Notes under the pieces: model-generated
Seen by the model: only the letters and a program-made list of their open reading frames with translations
Database searches by the model: none
What the model was told of the DNA's origin: nothing
Shown: positions 29,038 to 38,279 of the stretch, piece after piece
Numbering within the stretch: position 1 is the stretch's first letter
Layout: each line of letters opens with the position of its first letter
Translations under genes and position numbers: made by a program
NCBI GenBank assembly: GCA_013388735.1
Contig: JACAES010000031.1
Location: 1 to 64,000 of the forward strand
From: Chloroflexota bacterium
Lineage (GTDB): Bacteria; Chloroflexota; Anaerolineae; Aggregatilineales; Phototrophicaceae
Reading direction: 5' to 3'
Length of the DNA stretch: 64,000 nt

Positions 29038-30003
29038 TCAGGTCGAGCGAGACTGTCCCAGCGTCGCCAGGATGATTCCGAACAGGATGACGACGCTGCC
29101 GACAATCTGGAAGGGAAGAGGGGTTTCCTGGAACAGAAAATAGGCAATCGCCGCGCTGGTGGCCGGTTCAAGCTGGGTAGCGATGCTGACATAAGTGGCC
29201 GGGAAGAACTTCAGCACATAGTTGAACGAGGTATGCCCCATCAACTGCGGGATGAGCGCCATGCTCACCAACCAGAGATATCCCTGTAAGCTGTAGCCGA
29301 TCAGCGGGATGCCCATCAGCAGCACCGCCAGCAGCAGGGCGATGGCCGCGCAGCTGTACACCAACCAGATGTAAACCAGCAGCGACAGCCCGCGCCGCAG
29401 CTTGCGTCCGATGGTGAAGTATACGGCCACTGTCACCGCTCCGGCTAGGGCGAGCAGGCTGCCCAACAGCGGATTGTCGCCGACGGTGACGATGCCTTCT
29501 ACCGGGATGACGCCTCCCAGGCTGGCGAGTGGGCCATTAAGCAGCCCGGCTACCACTGCGCTGCCGGCGATGCCGATCACCAAACCGGCAATGACGGGGC
29601 GCGCCAGCCGCGCCTTGAGGAAAAACACTTCCAGCAGCGCCACCCACAGCGGGTGGGTGTTGACCAACACGACGCTGATTAACACACTGGTGTATTCCAG
29701 CGACAGCACCCAGGTGGCGAAATGCGCGGCTAGGAACAGCCCGGCGATGGCGGCAAACACCAGGTCGCTGCCCTGTAGATGGCGGATTTCGTCGGCGTGG
29801 CGGCGCAGTGTGAGCGGCGTCAGGATGAGCGAAGCGATCCCCAGTCGCCCGGCGGCGATCATCAGCGAAGGCATCCCCTCCTGCTGTGCCAGCCGGATGA
29901 AGATGGAACCCATCGAGATGGCGGCGATGCCGACCACGATTACCAGATAAGCCCGCAGATTTGCCTGCGGGCGCGGCAGACCCAGGGTTTGCGCTTCGGA
30001 CAT
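29038..30003 (-). CDS. EamA-family (drug/metabolite transporter) permease
   Basis: The 321 residues have ten predicted membrane helices in two EamA repeats, with SMGSIFIRLAQQEGMPSL at the start of the first and LIPQLMGHTSFNYVLKFFPA in the second. The ATG at 30003 has GAAGGAAC just upstream and is preferred to an ATG 45 bases earlier. It is the first gene of a two-gene operon of duplicated transporters, which might form a heterodimer, though most EamA proteins act alone. Confidence 0.88.
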   Translation of the reverse strand: MSEAQTLGLPRPQANLRAYLVIVVGIAAISMGSIFIRLAQQEGMPSLMIAAGRLGIASLILTPLTLRRHADEIRHLQGSDLVFAAIAGLFLAAHFATWVLSLEYTSVLISVVLVNTHPLWVALLEVFFLKARLARPVIAGLVIGIAGSAVVAGLLNGPLASLGGVIPVEGIVTVGDNPLLGSLLALAGAVTVAVYFTIGRKLRRGLSLLVYIWLVYSCAAIALLLAVLLMGIPLIGYSLQGYLWLVSMALIPQLMGHTSFNYVLKFFPATYVSIATQLEPATSAAIAYFLFQETPLPFQIVGSVVILFGIILATLGQSRST

Positions 30004-30248
30004 GATGTTCCTTCGGATAGTCTCGGGTAGATAAACAACAGAACGCATAGTAACACGCTCTGGTCACCGATAATGTATAAATCGTAACACCGGGCGCGGA
30101 CGCGGGTCAAAGTGCCAGGCCGCGAATGGACATATCAGAATCGCGTTAGAGTTCTTTACTTTTGCCCGTTTTATTTCGACAACCTGCTGGAATTATGATA
30201 GGATGTTTTTGTGCTGGTTGTGGATCAACAGAAGGAGATTGCGGAATT

Positions 30249-30857
30249 ATGGCTTTTGAACTGCCATCCTTACCATATGCGTTTAACGCACTTGAACCGC
30301 ATATTGACGCACGCACGATGGAAATTCATCATGGTAAACATCATGGCGCATACACGACCAATCTGAATAAGGCGCTGGAGAAATATCCTGATCTCCAGTC
30401 GAAATCCATTGAAGAACTGCTGGGGTCGCTGGACAGCATCCCTGAGGACATCCGGGCGACGGTTCGTAATAACGGCGGTGGTTACGCCAACCACTGTCTA
30501 TTCTGGGAGATTATGGCCCCCGGCGCGGGCGGAGAGCCGACCGGCGACCTGGGCGCTGCTATCAGTGCGGCGTTTGGCAGTTTTGTCGCGTTTAAGGAAC
30601 AGTTTGCGGCGGCGGCGATGGGGCGTTTTGGCTCCGGTTGGGCCTGGCTGGTGGCCGGCCCCGACGGGTTGAGCATTACGTCCACGCCGAATCAGGATAC
30701 GCCGCTGATGGAAGGCAAAACGCCGATTCTGGGGCTGGACGTGTGGGAACATGCCTACTACCTGAATTACCAGAATCGCCGCGCCGATTATGTGGCGGCC
30801 TGGTGGAATGTTGTGAACTGGGCGGAAGTGGCGCGCCGTTACGCCGCTGCAAAATAA
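30249..30857 (+). CDS. sodA: Superoxide dismutase (Fe/Mn family, Mn-type features)
   Basis: Dismutates superoxide in the cytoplasm. The 202 residues carry the four metal ligands H27, H82, D164 and H168 (DVWEHAYYL). The NQD glutamine before TPLM is the Mn-type position. The usual histidine of GGGHANH is tyrosine here (GGGYANH). The ATG at 30249 ([10 protein letters not shown]) with AAGGAG upstream is chosen over the longer open frame from 30162. It is followed by a clear terminator, so it is monocistronic. Confidence 0.94.
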   Translation: MAFELPSLPYAFNALEPHIDARTMEIHHGKHHGAYTTNLNKALEKYPDLQSKSIEELLGSLDSIPEDIRATVRNNGGGYANHCLFWEIMAPGAGGEPTGDLGAAISAAFGSFVAFKEQFAAAAMGRFGSGWAWLVAGPDGLSITSTPNQDTPLMEGKTPILGLDVWEHAYYLNYQNRRADYVAAWWNVVNWAEVARRYAAAK

Positions 30858-30880
30858 TCGTTTCGTCGCCAGACAGTATA

Positions 30881-30909
30881 AAAGGCGGTACAATATGACC
30901 GCCTTTTTT
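30881..30909 (+). terminator. Rho-independent terminator of the superoxide dismutase gene
   Basis: AAAGGCGGT (30881-30889), an 8-base loop and ACCGCCTTT (30898-30906), followed by further T residues to 30909. It begins 24 bases after the stop codon. Confidence 0.85.
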
Positions 30910-30941
30910 GTTTGGAATTTGCCAGGAGTCAAACATTTACT

Positions 30942-32357
30942 ATGACCGAGTTTCGTACCGAAAAAGATTCTTTAGGGCCAGTGAACGTACCGGCGACTGC
31001 CTATTATGGCGCTCAGACCCAGCGCGCCGTCGAGAATTTCCCGGTCAGCGGCCTGAAGCCATATCCGGCTTTTGTCTGGTCGATGGCGCTTATCAAGCGG
31101 GCTGCGGCAGAAGTGCATCTTGACCTGGGGCTGCTGGAAGAGCCGATGGCGCGCGCTATCATGCAGGCGGCGGACGAGGTACTGGCGGGCAAATTCAACG
31201 ATCATTTTGTGGTAGATGTGTTCCAGGCCGGGGCGGGAACCAGCCATAACATGAACGTTAATGAAGTGATCGCCAACCGCGCCAACGAAATTCTGGGTTT
31301 TGAGCTGGGCGATCCAAAGAAGCCGGTTAACCCCAATGACCATGTGAATATGGCGCAGAGTACCAACGACACAATCCCGACGGCGATCCGGTTAGGCGCG
31401 CTGTGGCGGCTGGAAGAACTGGTTAACACCCTGCGAACGCTGGAATATGCTCTCCGTGCGAAGGCAGCGGAGTGGGATGGTATCGTCAAAAGCGGGCGCA
31501 CGCACTTGCAGGACGCCGTTCCGGTGCGGCTGGGGCAGGAAGTCGGCGCGTGGGCGAAGGCCATCGAGCGCGACATTCAGAAGATCGAGCAGGCCGCCGA
31601 AGGGCTGCGCCGGTTGGGTATCGGCGGTACGGCAGTTGGCAGCGCCTTGAACGCCCATCCCGAATATCACCGGCGGATGGTCGCCAAACTGAGCCAACTG
31701 AGCGGTCTGAAACTCTACGAGTCTGACGATCTGTTCGAGTCCATGCAGTCCATGCAGGATGCGGTGTTCTTCTCCGGGGCGCTGCGGACGATGGCGCAGG
31801 ACCTGATTCGCATCGCTAACGACATTCGCCTGCTCGCCAGCGGCCCGACTACCGGGCTGGCGGAACTGACCTGCCCGACGGTGCAGCCGGGGTCTTCGAT
31901 CATGCCGGGCAAGGTGAACCCGGTGCTGGCCGAAATGCTGAATATGGCGATGTTCCATATCATCGGCGACGACACGACGGTTCTGCTGGCCGGACAGGCC
32001 GGGCAGCTTGAGCTGAACGTGATGATGCCGATCATTGCCCATAACCTGTTCGAGATGATGCACGTCATGATCGGCGCGGTGCGCGCCTTCACCGATAAGT
32101 GCATCGTCGGTCTGATCGCCAATCGTAAGCAGGCGGAGGGCTGGTTGGCGCGTAATCCCATCCTGGTGACGGCGCTCAATCCGATTATCGGGTATAACAA
32201 GGGCAAAGAGGTCGCCATGAAATCGCTGGAGGAAGGCCGCAGCGTGCGCGACATCGTGGTTGATCTGGGGTATCTGTCGGCAGAAGAAGCCGATCGGGTA
32301 TTGGATGCTTACCAGATGACGGAAGGCGGCATCCAGGGCGTCAGCGGGGGTGGCTAA
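30942..32357 (+). CDS. Fumarase/aspartase family lyase (probable class II fumarate hydratase)
   Basis: The 471 residues carry the family signatures: GAGTSHNMNVNEVIANRA, PNDHVNMAQSTND, and the mobile catalytic loop GSSIMPGKVNP with S318/S319. Class II fumarase interconverts fumarate and malate in the citric acid cycle. The second half (AGQAGQLELNVMMPIIAHN, then ILVTALNPIIGYNKG) is shared by fumarases and aspartate ammonia-lyases, so aspartase remains possible. The first ATG in good context (30942) follows AGGAG by 13 bases, a long spacing. Confidence 0.85.
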   Translation: MTEFRTEKDSLGPVNVPATAYYGAQTQRAVENFPVSGLKPYPAFVWSMALIKRAAAEVHLDLGLLEEPMARAIMQAADEVLAGKFNDHFVVDVFQAGAGTSHNMNVNEVIANRANEILGFELGDPKKPVNPNDHVNMAQSTNDTIPTAIRLGALWRLEELVNTLRTLEYALRAKAAEWDGIVKSGRTHLQDAVPVRLGQEVGAWAKAIERDIQKIEQAAEGLRRLGIGGTAVGSALNAHPEYHRRMVAKLSQLSGLKLYESDDLFESMQSMQDAVFFSGALRTMAQDLIRIANDIRLLASGPTTGLAELTCPTVQPGSSIMPGKVNPVLAEMLNMAMFHIIGDDTTVLLAGQAGQLELNVMMPIIAHNLFEMMHVMIGAVRAFTDKCIVGLIANRKQAEGWLARNPILVTALNPIIGYNKGKEVAMKSLEEGRSVRDIVVDLGYLSAEEADRVLDAYQMTEGGIQGVSGGG

Positions 32358-32382
32358 GGCGGCCTACTTGGGTTAGGATTGG

Positions 32383-32411
32383 TTGAGGATGTGGTTAAGA
32401 TCAAGTATACT
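32383..32411 (+). promoter_or_regulatory. Promoter of the Ser/Thr kinase gene, within repeats
   Basis: TTGAGG (32383-32388), a 17-base spacer and TATACT (32406-32411). The promoter overlaps three related words about 10 bases apart (GGTTAGGAT, GGTTGAGGAT, GGTTAAGAT at 32371-32401). An 8-base inverted repeat, ATGTGGTT at 32388-32395 and AACCACAT at 32413-32420, flanks the -10. A bound regulator is plausible. Confidence 0.55.
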
Positions 32412-32443
32412 CAACCACATTCTCACAATCGTAAGGCGGGCGC

Positions 32444-34189
32444 GTGTTGAATCGAAAAATAGGCAAATACGACATTATCGAGCGCCTGGGGCGCGGCGGT
32501 ATGGCGGAAGTGTTTCGCGCCTACCACGCCAGCCTTGATCGTTACGTTGCGATCAAGGTTCTACATGCTTTTCTTGCCGATGACCCGGAGTTCAAGGGCC
32601 GTTTTGAGCGCGAGGCGCAGAACGTCGCTAAGCTCAAACATCCTAACATTGTCCAGGTATACGACTTCGATTTCGATCCACCCAGCGAAAGCTACTATAT
32701 GGTCATGGAGTTGGTCGAAGGGCCGACGCTGAAAGACCGTTTGCAGAGTCTTTCCGATCAGGGGAACCAGATGACCCTGGCGGAGTCGCTACGAATCATC
32801 CGGGAAGCGGCGGGGGCGCTGGCTTACGCGCACAGCCGAAGCATGATTCACCGCGACGTGAAGCCGGCTAACCTGATGCTCGATCATGATAACCGGGTCG
32901 TGCTGACCGATTTTGGCATCGCCAAAATCGTGACCGGCGCGCAGTTCACCGCCAGCGGCGGCATGGTCGGCACGCCGGCCTACATGGCCCCGGAGCAGGG
33001 CTTGGGCGAGGCAGGCGACGAACGCTCCGATCTGTATTCGCTGGGTATCATCCTGTTCCAGCTCGTCACCGGCAAACTGCCGTATGACGCCGAAACGCCG
33101 CTGGCGATCATTCTGAAACACCTGAACACGCCGACACCGCTGGCGCGGGCCTTTAAACCCGACCTGCCGGACTCGGTGGATCGTATCATTGCTAAAGCCA
33201 TCTCCAAAGAATCGGATGATCGTTATCAGTCAGCAGCCGACTTTATCCTTGACCTGGAACGCGCCGAGCGCGGTGAGCCGGTCGAGGCCGGCGCGAAGGA
33301 TGATCGTCCGGCGCTGCTGCAATCCCCCGATCAGGAAACGGTGCGCATCCCGCGTGACGATACCCCAACGCAGGAAATCGCAGCACCGCAGCAGGTCAGG
33401 CGCAGCGGGCTTCCCTGGTGGGGATGGGGTGGGCTGGTGATTGTGCTGGTGGCGCTGGTGATCGTCGGCGCAGCCAGCGGCGTATTCTCAACCTTTGGCG
33501 GTGGGACGCCGACTCCGACGCCTACGACGACGGCAGAAACAACATCCGAAGTGGTCGTCGGCGCGCCAAGCGATACCGTCGCTGCCGCTGTGCCTTCTGA
33601 TACACCGGTTCGCGTGCCGACGGATCACTCTCCGACCGCTACAAACACGCCGACAGTTCGTCCCACGCAGTCCCCCGCGCCCAGCAATACGCCTACCCGC
33701 GCGCCCACCCGGACTGCGACACCTACACCGTCGCGCACGCCCGCGCCAAGTGAGACGCCCTCGCGCACGCCGACCTGGACGCCTTCGCCGAACATCACCG
33801 CGACGGCAGCCGCGCTGGCCGCAATTCAAAGCGCGACCGCCACAGCCTGCCGGTTCGACTACGCTATCCTGGAACAGGACCCGCCGGACAACGAGATTTA
33901 TCCGGCCAACCGGCCCTACGAGCGCAAAATTCTGCTGCAAAATACGGGTATCTGCGACTGGGAGCCGAATACGTTTCTGAATTATGTGGAAGGCGAAAGT
34001 TACAACGCCGGACCACGCATCTTTATTCAGGAGCGCGTACCGGTCGGCGAGCAGGTTGAACTGAATTTTGTCGGTAAAACGCCGGTGCGCGGCGCGGATT
34101 ATACCGGCATCTGGGAACTGCGCACGCCGAACCAGCGGAAAATCGGTGAGCCGATAGAAATTAGAATCCGCGTTTATGAGGGCGGCTGA
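32444..34189 (+). CDS. Membrane-anchored Ser/Thr protein kinase with extracellular NBR1-Ig-like domain
   Basis: PknB-type kinase of 581 residues. The kinase domain (about 8-275) has GRGGMAEV, the ATP-binding lysine K38, the catalytic HRDVKPAN (H136, D138), DFG at D156 and APEQ. A linker leads to one membrane helix (about 327-347). A Thr/Pro/Ser-rich spacer (about 352-455) follows, then a domain from C469 to the end whose pattern (ILLQNTGICDWEP, then YTGIWELRTP) fits the NBR1-type Ig-like family. The outer domain may sense an envelope ligand. GTG start (TTG at 32447 possible). The stop overlaps the next ATG by one base. Confidence 0.9.
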   Translation: MLNRKIGKYDIIERLGRGGMAEVFRAYHASLDRYVAIKVLHAFLADDPEFKGRFEREAQNVAKLKHPNIVQVYDFDFDPPSESYYMVMELVEGPTLKDRLQSLSDQGNQMTLAESLRIIREAAGALAYAHSRSMIHRDVKPANLMLDHDNRVVLTDFGIAKIVTGAQFTASGGMVGTPAYMAPEQGLGEAGDERSDLYSLGIILFQLVTGKLPYDAETPLAIILKHLNTPTPLARAFKPDLPDSVDRIIAKAISKESDDRYQSAADFILDLERAERGEPVEAGAKDDRPALLQSPDQETVRIPRDDTPTQEIAAPQQVRRSGLPWWGWGGLVIVLVALVIVGAASGVFSTFGGGTPTPTPTTTAETTSEVVVGAPSDTVAAAVPSDTPVRVPTDHSPTATNTPTVRPTQSPAPSNTPTRAPTRTATPTPSRTPAPSETPSRTPTWTPSPNITATAAALAAIQSATATACRFDYAILEQDPPDNEIYPANRPYERKILLQNTGICDWEPNTFLNYVEGESYNAGPRIFIQERVPVGEQVELNFVGKTPVRGADYTGIWELRTPNQRKIGEPIEIRIRVYEGG

Positions 34190-34749
34190 TGAACCGCGAA
34201 CAAGCCTGGGCTATCGTGACCGAGTTCACGGCCAGCGAGTCGCTGCGGCGGCATATGCTGGCGGTAGAGGCCGCTATGCGCGCCTATGCGCCGCGTTTTG
34301 GTGGTGATGTGGAAACCTGGGGTATCACCGGCCTGCTGCACGATTTTGACTACGAACGCTATCCCGACGTGGCCGTTGAGGGACATCCGGTGGTGGGTTC
34401 GCGCATCCTGCGGGAGCGGGGTGTACCGGAAGAAATCGTGCGCGCCATCCTGTCCCACGCAGAAGAAATCACCGGCGTGCAGCCGGAATCGGACATGGAA
34501 AAGACGCTGGTAGCGGTGGACGAACTGACCGGGTTTTTGATCGCTGTCACCCTGGTGCGCCCCTCGAAAAGCATCGGGGATGTGCAGCTGTCATCGGTAA
34601 AAAAGAAGTGGAAAGACAAGCTGTTCGCCGCGCCCGTCAACCGGCAGGAAATCGAACACGCGGCGGAACGTCTGGGTGTGCCGCTGGATGAGCATATCCA
34701 GATTGTGCTGGATGCGATGAAAGCCGGCGCGCCGGCCCTGGGTCTGTGA
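34189..34749 (+). CDS. HD-domain phosphohydrolase
   Basis: The 186 residues carry the HD metal-binding signature H22, H51-D52 and a later D (VAVDELTG), with H66 in VEGHPVVG and H84-like SHAEE. HD proteins are metal-dependent phosphohydrolases acting on nucleotides or nucleic-acid ends; the substrate here is unknown. The start overlaps the kinase stop (TGATG), so the two are probably translated together. A terminator-like hairpin follows. Confidence 0.82.
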   Translation: MNREQAWAIVTEFTASESLRRHMLAVEAAMRAYAPRFGGDVETWGITGLLHDFDYERYPDVAVEGHPVVGSRILRERGVPEEIVRAILSHAEEITGVQPESDMEKTLVAVDELTGFLIAVTLVRPSKSIGDVQLSSVKKKWKDKLFAAPVNRQEIEHAAERLGVPLDEHIQIVLDAMKAGAPALGL

Positions 34750-34775
34750 GCGCGTTTCGTGTGCGAGGAATTGAA

Positions 34776-34815
34776 AAACAGGCACAGCGCCTGACAAACA
34801 CCATGCCTGTTTATT
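34776..34815. terminator. Terminator between the HD gene and the LysM-YkuD gene
   Basis: AAACAGGCA (34776-34784) pairs with TGCCTGTTT (34804-34812) around a 19-base loop, followed by ATT. It lies between convergent genes. Confidence 0.5.
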
Positions 34816-34827
34816 GGGCGTGATTAA

Positions 34828-35886
34828 TTAATATTGTACGCGCACCGGCGTGCCGACATCTACGAAATAGTTAAAGAACCATTCGGCTTCCGGGGTCGGC
34901 ATATTGACACAGCCGTGACTCATCGGCTGTCCCCAATTGCTGTGCCAGTATGTGCCGTGCAGGGAATATCCCTGGTAAAAATACATCACGTAGGGGACAT
35001 CCGGCAGGTAATAACCCGGTCCGCTCATCGTCTGCGCCGTATATTTGGCATAAACCGAAAAATCGCCCACGACGGTTGGTGTAGCCGGAAGCCCCGGCGA
35101 AATCAGCACGTCCCGCAGCAGCACCCCATCCTGAAAGGCATACACCCGCGAATCGCTCAAATCAACGACCACCTGTTTGCCGCTCCAGATAGTCGGGGAA
35201 GCGGGGCTGTAGGATGGCACATAATCGCCCCCGGAGGATACCTCTCCGGCGCTGGGCGCTGATGGGATGATGAGCGTTTGCCCGCTGTAAATGTGGTTAG
35301 GATTGCCGAGGTTGTTGGCCTGGGCGATGATCGTCCAGTTAAGGCCGAAGCGCCGGGCAATCTGTGCCAGATGTTCGCCGGGTTGGACGACGTAGGTCGT
35401 CTCGGCGGGAATCGGCGCAGCTTCGACCGGAATAACCGGGGCGCTTTCGACGGGGATCGGCTCGGCGGCAGCCGGCCACACGAGAAGCTGCTGGCCGGGA
35501 TAAATCACATTCGGATTGGCGATATTGTTGCTTTGCAGGAGTTGATCGCGGGTCAGCCCATACAGGCGGGCGATGGCGTCCAGGTTTTCGCCGCGCTGAA
35601 CGACGTGATAGCTGGGGGTGCTGGCGACCAGCGGATTTTCGACCACCGCCGGTGTTGGGTCGAAGTTCGGGATGATAAGCTGCTGGCCGGCCAGGACGCG
35701 GCGCAGGTCGGTGATGCCGTTAGCCTGGGCGATGGCCTCCATGCCCACGCCGTAGCGCAGCGCGATGCGGAACAGGTTTTCGCCGGGCTGGACGACATGG
35801 ACGGTTTGCTGTGCCGAAACAGGCGCGACCATCAATGTGAGGAAAACAAGGGCGAAGGCGAGCAAGATCCATTTCCTGGGCAACAT
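34828..35886 (-). CDS. Secreted L,D-transpeptidase with three LysM domains
   Basis: Cell-wall enzyme of 352 residues: a signal peptide (cut near A25), LysM repeats at about 28-73, 93-137 and 164-208 for peptidoglycan binding, and a YkuD L,D-transpeptidase domain (237-351). The catalytic cluster is H310 (SLHGTYWH), H324 and the nucleophile C326 in SHGCVNM. YkuD enzymes make 3-3 crosslinks or attach proteins to peptidoglycan. GGAGGA precedes the ATG. It is transcribed divergently from the PD40 protein. Confidence 0.93.
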   Translation of the reverse strand: MLPRKWILLAFALVFLTLMVAPVSAQQTVHVVQPGENLFRIALRYGVGMEAIAQANGITDLRRVLAGQQLIIPNFDPTPAVVENPLVASTPSYHVVQRGENLDAIARLYGLTRDQLLQSNNIANPNVIYPGQQLLVWPAAAEPIPVESAPVIPVEAAPIPAETTYVVQPGEHLAQIARRFGLNWTIIAQANNLGNPNHIYSGQTLIIPSAPSAGEVSSGGDYVPSYSPASPTIWSGKQVVVDLSDSRVYAFQDGVLLRDVLISPGLPATPTVVGDFSVYAKYTAQTMSGPGYYLPDVPYVMYFYQGYSLHGTYWHSNWGQPMSHGCVNMPTPEAEWFFNYFVDVGTPVRVQY

Positions 35887-35919
35887 CCGGTGTCCTCCTG
35901 ACTGACGAGCGATGCCATA

Positions 35920-35948
35920 ACATTACATCAATATGTATTACAGGTCAA
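35920..35948 (-). promoter_or_regulatory. Promoter of the LysM-YkuD gene
   Basis: On the minus strand TTGACC (35943-35948) precedes TAATGT (35920-35925) by 17 bases. The -35 is strong and the -10 is weak (three of six). Confidence 0.45.
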
Positions 35949-35996
35949 TTTTGCTGGCAAGCAGCTGTTTTATTCGGCAGCGCAATTTTGACCGGA

Positions 35997-36025
35997 TTGC
36001 TGCGATGGCCGTTTGCCAGTACAAT
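35997..36025 (+). promoter_or_regulatory. Promoter of the PD40 propeller gene
   Basis: TTGCTG (35997-36002), a 17-base spacer and TACAAT (36020-36025), with the start codon 38 bases further on. Confidence 0.45.
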
Positions 36026-36062
36026 GAACGGCGTGGATTATGACGCTGAGATCGGTTTTTGA

Positions 36063-38258
36063 ATGCTGGTACGCTTCTATCGTCTGACCGATAAGGTCGG
36101 CGTGGTCATCCTGAAAAGCAGCGCAGCACTGGCGCATGGCACGCTGGCAGGCGTGAGTTCCGTCACCGGGGCGGTGCAGCGCGGCGGAACGGCGGCCGCC
36201 GGCGGCCTGTTCGGGTTGATTGTGGCGGCTGCGCGCTTTTTTTTCAATCTACTGCGCAGGCTGGTGCTGGCGATCTGGTCTGTCATTCGGGCTGTACTGG
36301 GTTTCGTCGGCGGCATCGCGCTCTTTATCCTTAACCTGGGGCGGCGAACCTCAAACCGCGCTGCGCGATCCGCCGGAGCAGCGGTTTCCGGCACGATGGC
36401 GCGCCGGGCAGCACGCGCCGAACTGGAAGTCGGCCTGACGGAAGACCCGCTGCGGACGCAGAATCGCATATTAAGCGGCATGATGGTGGTGGCGCTGGCG
36501 GCGCTGCTGGTCGTCGTGTGGTGGGCGACCACGCCGGGCAAGCGCGCCGGTATCACGCCATCCGGCCCGTTCGTTGGTGGAGTGCCGAACTTCGCCGATA
36601 CGACGCCGGGGACAGCGGCCACCGCGCCCGGCCTGCCGGCCACGCCGGTTCCGACGGCGACGGCGCTGCCTTCCGTCCTTGAGGTGCAGGGCAGCCTGGC
36701 GTATACCACCCGCGAACGTGGACAGACCGACATCTGGGCGGTGAACGTGGGCAGCCGGACGCCGCTGCGGCTGACGAACAGCCCCGCCGACGAGCGCGAC
36801 CCGGCCTGGTCGCCGGATGGCCGCCGGCTGGCTTATGCCTCGAACCAGGACGGCAACTGGGAAATCTATGTTTATGATCTGGCGTCGGGGGCGACCACAC
36901 GCCTGACCTATGATCTGTCCTTCCAGGCCGCGCCTAGTTGGAGTCCTGATGGGTTGTGGCTGGTCTATGAAAGCTATCAGGGCAACAATCTGGATGTATA
37001 CGTCGCGCCGGTGGACGGCTCTCAGCCGGCGCAGCGCGTGACCAGCCATGCCGCGCCGGACTTCTCGCCGGCCTGGTCGCCGGATGGCCGGCGCATCGCC
37101 TTCGTTTCGTTACGTGAAAACAATGCTGACATCTACATCTTCTCGCTGGATAACCCCAGCGACGAGTTTTCGGTTAACCTGACCGGCACCCCGTTGCGCC
37201 AGGAAGATCGCCCCCGATGGAGTCCTGACGGCGAACTACTGGCCTTCAGTGCGCTGGACGAAGGGGCGGAAAAAGTCTTTGTCAAACCCGCCGGCGACCC
37301 ACAGGCTGAAGCGCAGGTGTTGGAACGGGGACGCGCGCCTGCCTGGTCCCCGGATGGGTCAAGCCTGGTTTTTGCGGTGGACTCGTTTGAAAGCACGCAG
37401 TTGATCGTCACCCCCTTCACCGAAACGGGAATTTCCACACTGGTGCTGCAAGTCGCGCCGGGGTCAACCGGCCCGGTCTGGAGCGGGACGCCGCTGCCCG
37501 CCGCGCTGGTGAATTCCGGCGGGCTGGGGCTGGGCGTGCCACAGCCGTTATATATTGAACAGGAAAACGTGCCGGATGCCGATGGCCTGTATAAGCTGGA
37601 TACACTGTTGAGCGTGCGCGCCCCCAGTGCCTACCTCAGCGAACGGGTGAATGACTCGTTTAACGCGCTGCGCCAGCACACGCTGGAAGTGGTGGGATGG
37701 GACGTAATGGGCGAACTGGAAGATGCCTTCTGGGCGATTGATCGCCCCCCACAGCCGGGTGAGGAGCGCCGCAACTGGTACATGGCCGGTCGGCAGTTTG
37801 GGCTGAATCGTAACCTGATCGTCGGATTCCCGGCCCGCATGGAGATCGCGCGCGAAGACCTGGGCGTGAATACCCTCTGGCGCGTTTACATTCGCGTGGT
37901 TGATGATGCTCAGTCCGGGCAGCTTGGCGAGCCGCTGCGCCGCATCCCCTGGGACATCGCCAGCCGCAATCTGGGTGATGTCGAGGCTTACGACGCAGGC
38001 GGACGGCTGAAGTCCGACGTGCCGGCAGGCTATTATGTGGACTTCACGCAGCTTGCGGCGGATTTTGGCTGGGGACGAGTTCCCGCCGGGAATGACTGGC
38101 GCGCTAATATCAACAGCGTGAACTACTGGCTGTTCCGTAAAACAGACGGCCTGGCCTGGTACGACGCGATGCGCGAACTGTACACGGTCGGGCAGCTTGG
38201 CGGCTTTGCACCCACCCCGACGGCCACGCCGGGCGCGGAAGCCACCCCGGAATCGTAG
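36063..38258 (+). CDS. Membrane-anchored TolB-like PD40 beta-propeller protein
   Basis: The 731 residues have an Ala/Gly-rich N-terminal region with a hydrophobic, Arg-flanked stretch (about 60-95), then a clear membrane helix (about 140-156). Five WSPDG repeats of the PD40/TolB-like propeller lie at about 230-470. A unique C-terminal domain follows (about 490-715) with no match I recognise, ending in a Thr/Pro tail. The propeller should face outside the membrane. It is followed 21 bases later by an M23 peptidase gene, suggesting a joint envelope role. No ribosome site is evident. Confidence 0.82.
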   Translation: MLVRFYRLTDKVGVVILKSSAALAHGTLAGVSSVTGAVQRGGTAAAGGLFGLIVAAARFFFNLLRRLVLAIWSVIRAVLGFVGGIALFILNLGRRTSNRAARSAGAAVSGTMARRAARAELEVGLTEDPLRTQNRILSGMMVVALAALLVVVWWATTPGKRAGITPSGPFVGGVPNFADTTPGTAATAPGLPATPVPTATALPSVLEVQGSLAYTTRERGQTDIWAVNVGSRTPLRLTNSPADERDPAWSPDGRRLAYASNQDGNWEIYVYDLASGATTRLTYDLSFQAAPSWSPDGLWLVYESYQGNNLDVYVAPVDGSQPAQRVTSHAAPDFSPAWSPDGRRIAFVSLRENNADIYIFSLDNPSDEFSVNLTGTPLRQEDRPRWSPDGELLAFSALDEGAEKVFVKPAGDPQAEAQVLERGRAPAWSPDGSSLVFAVDSFESTQLIVTPFTETGISTLVLQVAPGSTGPVWSGTPLPAALVNSGGLGLGVPQPLYIEQENVPDADGLYKLDTLLSVRAPSAYLSERVNDSFNALRQHTLEVVGWDVMGELEDAFWAIDRPPQPGEERRNWYMAGRQFGLNRNLIVGFPARMEIAREDLGVNTLWRVYIRVVDDAQSGQLGEPLRRIPWDIASRNLGDVEAYDAGGRLKSDVPAGYYVDFTQLAADFGWGRVPAGNDWRANINSVNYWLFRKTDGLAWYDAMRELYTVGQLGGFAPTPTATPGAEATPES

Positions 38259-38279
38259 GCGATTTAATGGATTATCCAC

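Noticed and set aside
30162-30248. 29-residue N-terminal extension of superoxide dismutase
   Set aside because: It is not conserved in the family, while the ATG at 30249 has AAGGAG upstream and gives the standard MAFELP start.
33480-33830. Thr/Pro-rich repetitive stretch in the kinase gene, at first suspected as a DNA repeat element
   Set aside because: It is a coding low-complexity spacer between the membrane helix and the external domain, as also seen in neighbouring secreted proteins.
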